Part shown: positions 62,350 to 64,000 of the stretch, piece after piece
How positions within the stretch are numbered: position 1 is the first letter of the stretch
How the letters are laid out: every line of letters starts with the position of its first letter
Assembly: GCF_000011365.1 (NCBI RefSeq)
Contig: NC_004463.1
Coordinates: 62,001-126,000 of the forward strand
Length of the DNA: 64,000 nt
Source: Bradyrhizobium diazoefficiens USDA 110
GTDB taxonomy: Bacteria > Pseudomonadota > Alphaproteobacteria > Rhizobiales > Xanthobacteraceae
Reading direction: 5' to 3'
Translations under genes and position numbers: made by a program
Notes under the pieces: model-generated
Databases searched by the model: none
What the model was told of the DNA's origin: nothing
What the model saw: the letters and a program-made list of their open reading frames with translations, nothing else

Positions 62350-62721
62350 TTAGGTCGTCCCGAAACCCGACCCGGGTTTTCTGTATTCTGGCCGCGGTGG
62401 ACTGAAGATGTCCAGCACGCGGGCGCCCTCGGGGCCGGCGCGCATGGTGTGCGGCACATTGCCCGGCGTGCGCCAGAAGTCGCCCTTCTTCACGGGGATC
62501 TCCTCATCGCCCTGGACGCGGATGGCGGAGCCGTCGAGCAGCACGCCCCATTGCTCCTCGGGATGGTGGTGCAGCGTACCATGCGCGTGCGGCGCCAGCG
62601 TCACCACCGACAGCATCGCCTGCTCGCCGGAGAAGATGCGCGTGGTCACCCCCGCCGCAAGCTCGCGGAACAGCCCGTCGCTGGCGTCGTCGAGATTGTG
62701 GAACTCTTCCTTCTGGCTCAC
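62350..62721 (-). CDS. Small cupin protein
   Basis: This is a 123-residue single cupin: APHAHGTLHHHPEEQWGVLLDG (His-rich motif 1), then KKGDFWRTPGNVPHTM (motif 2). It could bind metal and act as an isomerase, dioxygenase or sensor. It sits between the Bug protein and RraA genes. Confidence 0.85.
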   Translation of the reverse strand: MSQKEEFHNLDDASDGLFRELAAGVTTRIFSGEQAMLSVVTLAPHAHGTLHHHPEEQWGVLLDGSAIRVQGDEEIPVKKGDFWRTPGNVPHTMRAGPEGARVLDIFSPPRPEYRKPGSGFGTT

Positions 62722-62749
62722 GCCATCCTCCCCTTCGTTCTCGCGTCGA

Positions 62750-63388
62750 TCAGGACTTGCCGTAGGAGCCCTGATAGCGGCCCTCGCGGATCGCCTTCAG
62801 TGTCTCCTCCTCGCGCGCGACCTGGGCGCGCACGGCTTCCAGCAACGCGGCCGCACCAGCCGCGGGAAACGACACCACGCCGTCCTCGTCGCCGACGACG
62901 ATGTCGCCGGGCGAGATCACGCTGCCGCCGACCGTAACAGGCACATTGATCTCGCCGGGGCCGTTCTTGTAGGGGCCGCGATGGATCACCGCGCGGGCAT
63001 AGCAGGGGAAGTCATCAGCCGCGAACGCCGCGACATCGCGGATCGCGCCGTCGATGACGTAGCCTTCGGCTTTGCGCCACTGCGCGATGTTCTTCATGAT
63101 CTCGCCGACCAGCGCGCGGGTCTCGTCGCCGCCGCCATCGACCACGATGACGTCGCCGGGACCGACCAGATCGAGCGCGCGGTGGATGGCGAGATTGTCG
63201 CCGGGCCGGGTGCGCACCGTGAAGGCCGTGCCCACCAGCTTGCCGCCGCGATGATAGGGCTTCAGCCCCACCGCGCCCGGCAAGCGGGCGAGGTTGTCTG
63301 AAATGACGGAGGTCGGTGCACCTCGAAAGCCCTCGATGATGTCGGCCGGCGGCTTCGGCACGCTGTTGGCTACGATCGTGATGGTCAT
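62750..63388 (-). CDS. RraA-family protein (oxaloacetate decarboxylase / HMG-type aldolase-like)
   Basis: This is a 212-residue protein: FRGAPTSVISDNLARLPGAV, VGTAFTVRTRPGDNLAIHRAL, VDGAIRDVAAFAADDFPCYAR and VVGDEDGVVSFPAA. Asp of IRDV and GDEDGV fit the metal and substrate residues of the aldolase group. Some members cleave 4-hydroxy-4-methyl-2-oxoglutarate. AAAGGA lies upstream of ATG 63388. Confidence 0.88.
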   Translation of the reverse strand: MTITIVANSVPKPPADIIEGFRGAPTSVISDNLARLPGAVGLKPYHRGGKLVGTAFTVRTRPGDNLAIHRALDLVGPGDVIVVDGGGDETRALVGEIMKNIAQWRKAEGYVIDGAIRDVAAFAADDFPCYARAVIHRGPYKNGPGEINVPVTVGGSVISPGDIVVGDEDGVVSFPAAGAAALLEAVRAQVAREEETLKAIREGRYQGSYGKS

Positions 63389-63414
63389 GTCAAAGAGTCC
63401 TTTCGTGAATTTTC

Positions 63415-64000
63415 TTATTCGGCGTGCGCCCGCGCCTTCGCCGGCCAGATCCGGAAGGCACGCCCCTCCTTCATCCACGCCGCACGCTCGTCGCGCAACA
63501 GCGTGCGGCGCACTTTTCCGGAATCATCGCGCGGCGGGGCGCTGACGATCTCGAAACTCTCGGGGTGCTTGTAGCGGCTGAGCCTGTCCTTCAAGAACTC
63601 CGCCATGCCGTCGGCGATAACCTGGCCGTCCGCATCCAGCTCCGGCTCGATGATGGCATGCACGCGCTGGCCCAATTCCGGATCAGGCAATCCCACCACC
63701 ACGCAGGAGCGCACGACGGGGCAGGCGGAGACGGCGGCCTCGACTTCGGCCGGATAGATGTTGGCGCCGCCGCGCAGCACCATGTCGGCGAGGCGGTCGC
63801 CGAGATAGAGATAGCCTTCCGCATCCAGCCTGCCGATATCGCCGAGCGATTCCCAGCCGTCGGCGCGCCGCTTCGGCTCGGCGCCGAGATAGTGATAGGT
63901 GGCGTCCTTGCCGTCATTGTTGAGGAAATAGATCTCGCCGGTCTCGCCCGGCGCGACGTCGTTGCCGTCCTCGCCGATGATGCACAGGCGCGCCATCTCG
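63415..64000 (-). CDS. Acyl-CoA synthetase (AMP-forming), C-terminal part
   Basis: Only the last 195 or so codons are in the window; the gene starts beyond 64000. The visible motifs are GETGEIYF, ESLGDIGRLDAEGYLYLGDR (hinge), MVLRGGANIYPAEVEAA and RYKHPESFEIV. The terminal lysine sits in DDSGKVRRTLLR. It activates a carboxylic acid to a CoA ester. It is the upstream member of the RraA-cupin-Bug operon. Confidence 0.85.
   Translation of the reverse strand, partial: EMARLCIIGEDGNDVAPGETGEIYFLNNDGKDATYHYLGAEPKRRADGWESLGDIGRLDAEGYLYLGDRLADMVLRGGANIYPAEVEAAVSACPVVRSCVVVGLPDPELGQRVHAIIEPELDADGQVIADGMAEFLKDRLSRYKHPESFEIVSAPPRDDSGKVRRTLLRDERAAWMKEGRAFRIWPAKARAHAE

Overview
This 64-kb window is GC-rich alphaproteobacterial chromosome and most resembles Bradyrhizobium or a close relative. 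Grounds: strong GC bias in third codon positions, many Bug/TctC and ABC uptake genes, small Gly/Tyr/Cys-rich exported proteins, and interspersed palindromes of the kind common in that group (hairpins built on gtcgtcccgg, gtcattccgg and gcgttttc). The assignment rests on sequence style, not on a marker gene. I saw no rRNA, CRISPR array, transposase, integrase or replication origin. One tRNA-Arg(CCU) is present at 60281-60357.

Bases 1-8780 are an accessory defence island. In order it holds an XRE-ImmA/IrrE pair (minus strand, cut by the window edge), a DUF2188 protein, and a three-gene CBASS operon of CD-NTase, E2-like protein and HNH-SAVED nuclease (short type II layout). Next, on the minus strand, come a 603-codon protein I do not recognise and a frameshifted Mrr-like restriction nuclease. 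Divergent from these is a three-domain HNH / nucleoside-phosphorylase / effector-associated-domain protein. The part from about 3900 to 8600 is visibly AT-richer than the rest. The island ends at a radC 3' remnant. A second, diverged radC 3' remnant lies at 12767-12853. Between the two are a zincin-like protease and a fusion of a periplasmic binding protein to a pentameric ligand-gated channel.

From 12.9 to 41.4 kb the content is mostly chromosomal housekeeping and envelope genes. These are exported small proteins, a peptidoglycan-binding protein, an ECF42 sigma factor with its YCII-type partner, an NMT1-type ABC transporter with a 2-hydroxyacid dehydrogenase and a protease inhibitor, a divergent creatininase-family hydrolase, a DUF1194 protein, a double-barrel porin, a chemoreceptor, a CorC/HlyC-type protein, a PilZ protein, a glutamate-synthase-like flavoprotein, ferredoxin-NADP reductase, an ATP-grasp enzyme, and a glutamate-type binding protein next to a DAACS symporter.

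From 41.5 to 46.9 kb lies an aromatic-acid module: FAD hydroxylase and aryl-CoA ligase on the plus strand, a maleylpyruvate-isomerase-like GST and a MarR regulator on the minus strand, and gentisate 1,2-dioxygenase on the plus strand. Near-identical 27-bp sites precede both plus-strand units and probably bind the MarR protein. The likely route is a hydroxybenzoate via its CoA ester to gentisate and then ring cleavage. A taurine/sulfonate-type ABC transporter and an FAD oxidoreductase follow.

From 51.4 kb to the end are LysR regulators, enoyl-CoA hydratase, a ketopantoate-reductase-like protein, an alpha/beta hydrolase, a frameshifted acyl-CoA dehydrogenase, a DoxX-DsrE-TlpA cassette, an amidohydrolase, the tRNA, small VOC and GYD proteins, and a TctC-cupin-RraA-acyl-CoA ligase operon that runs off the end.
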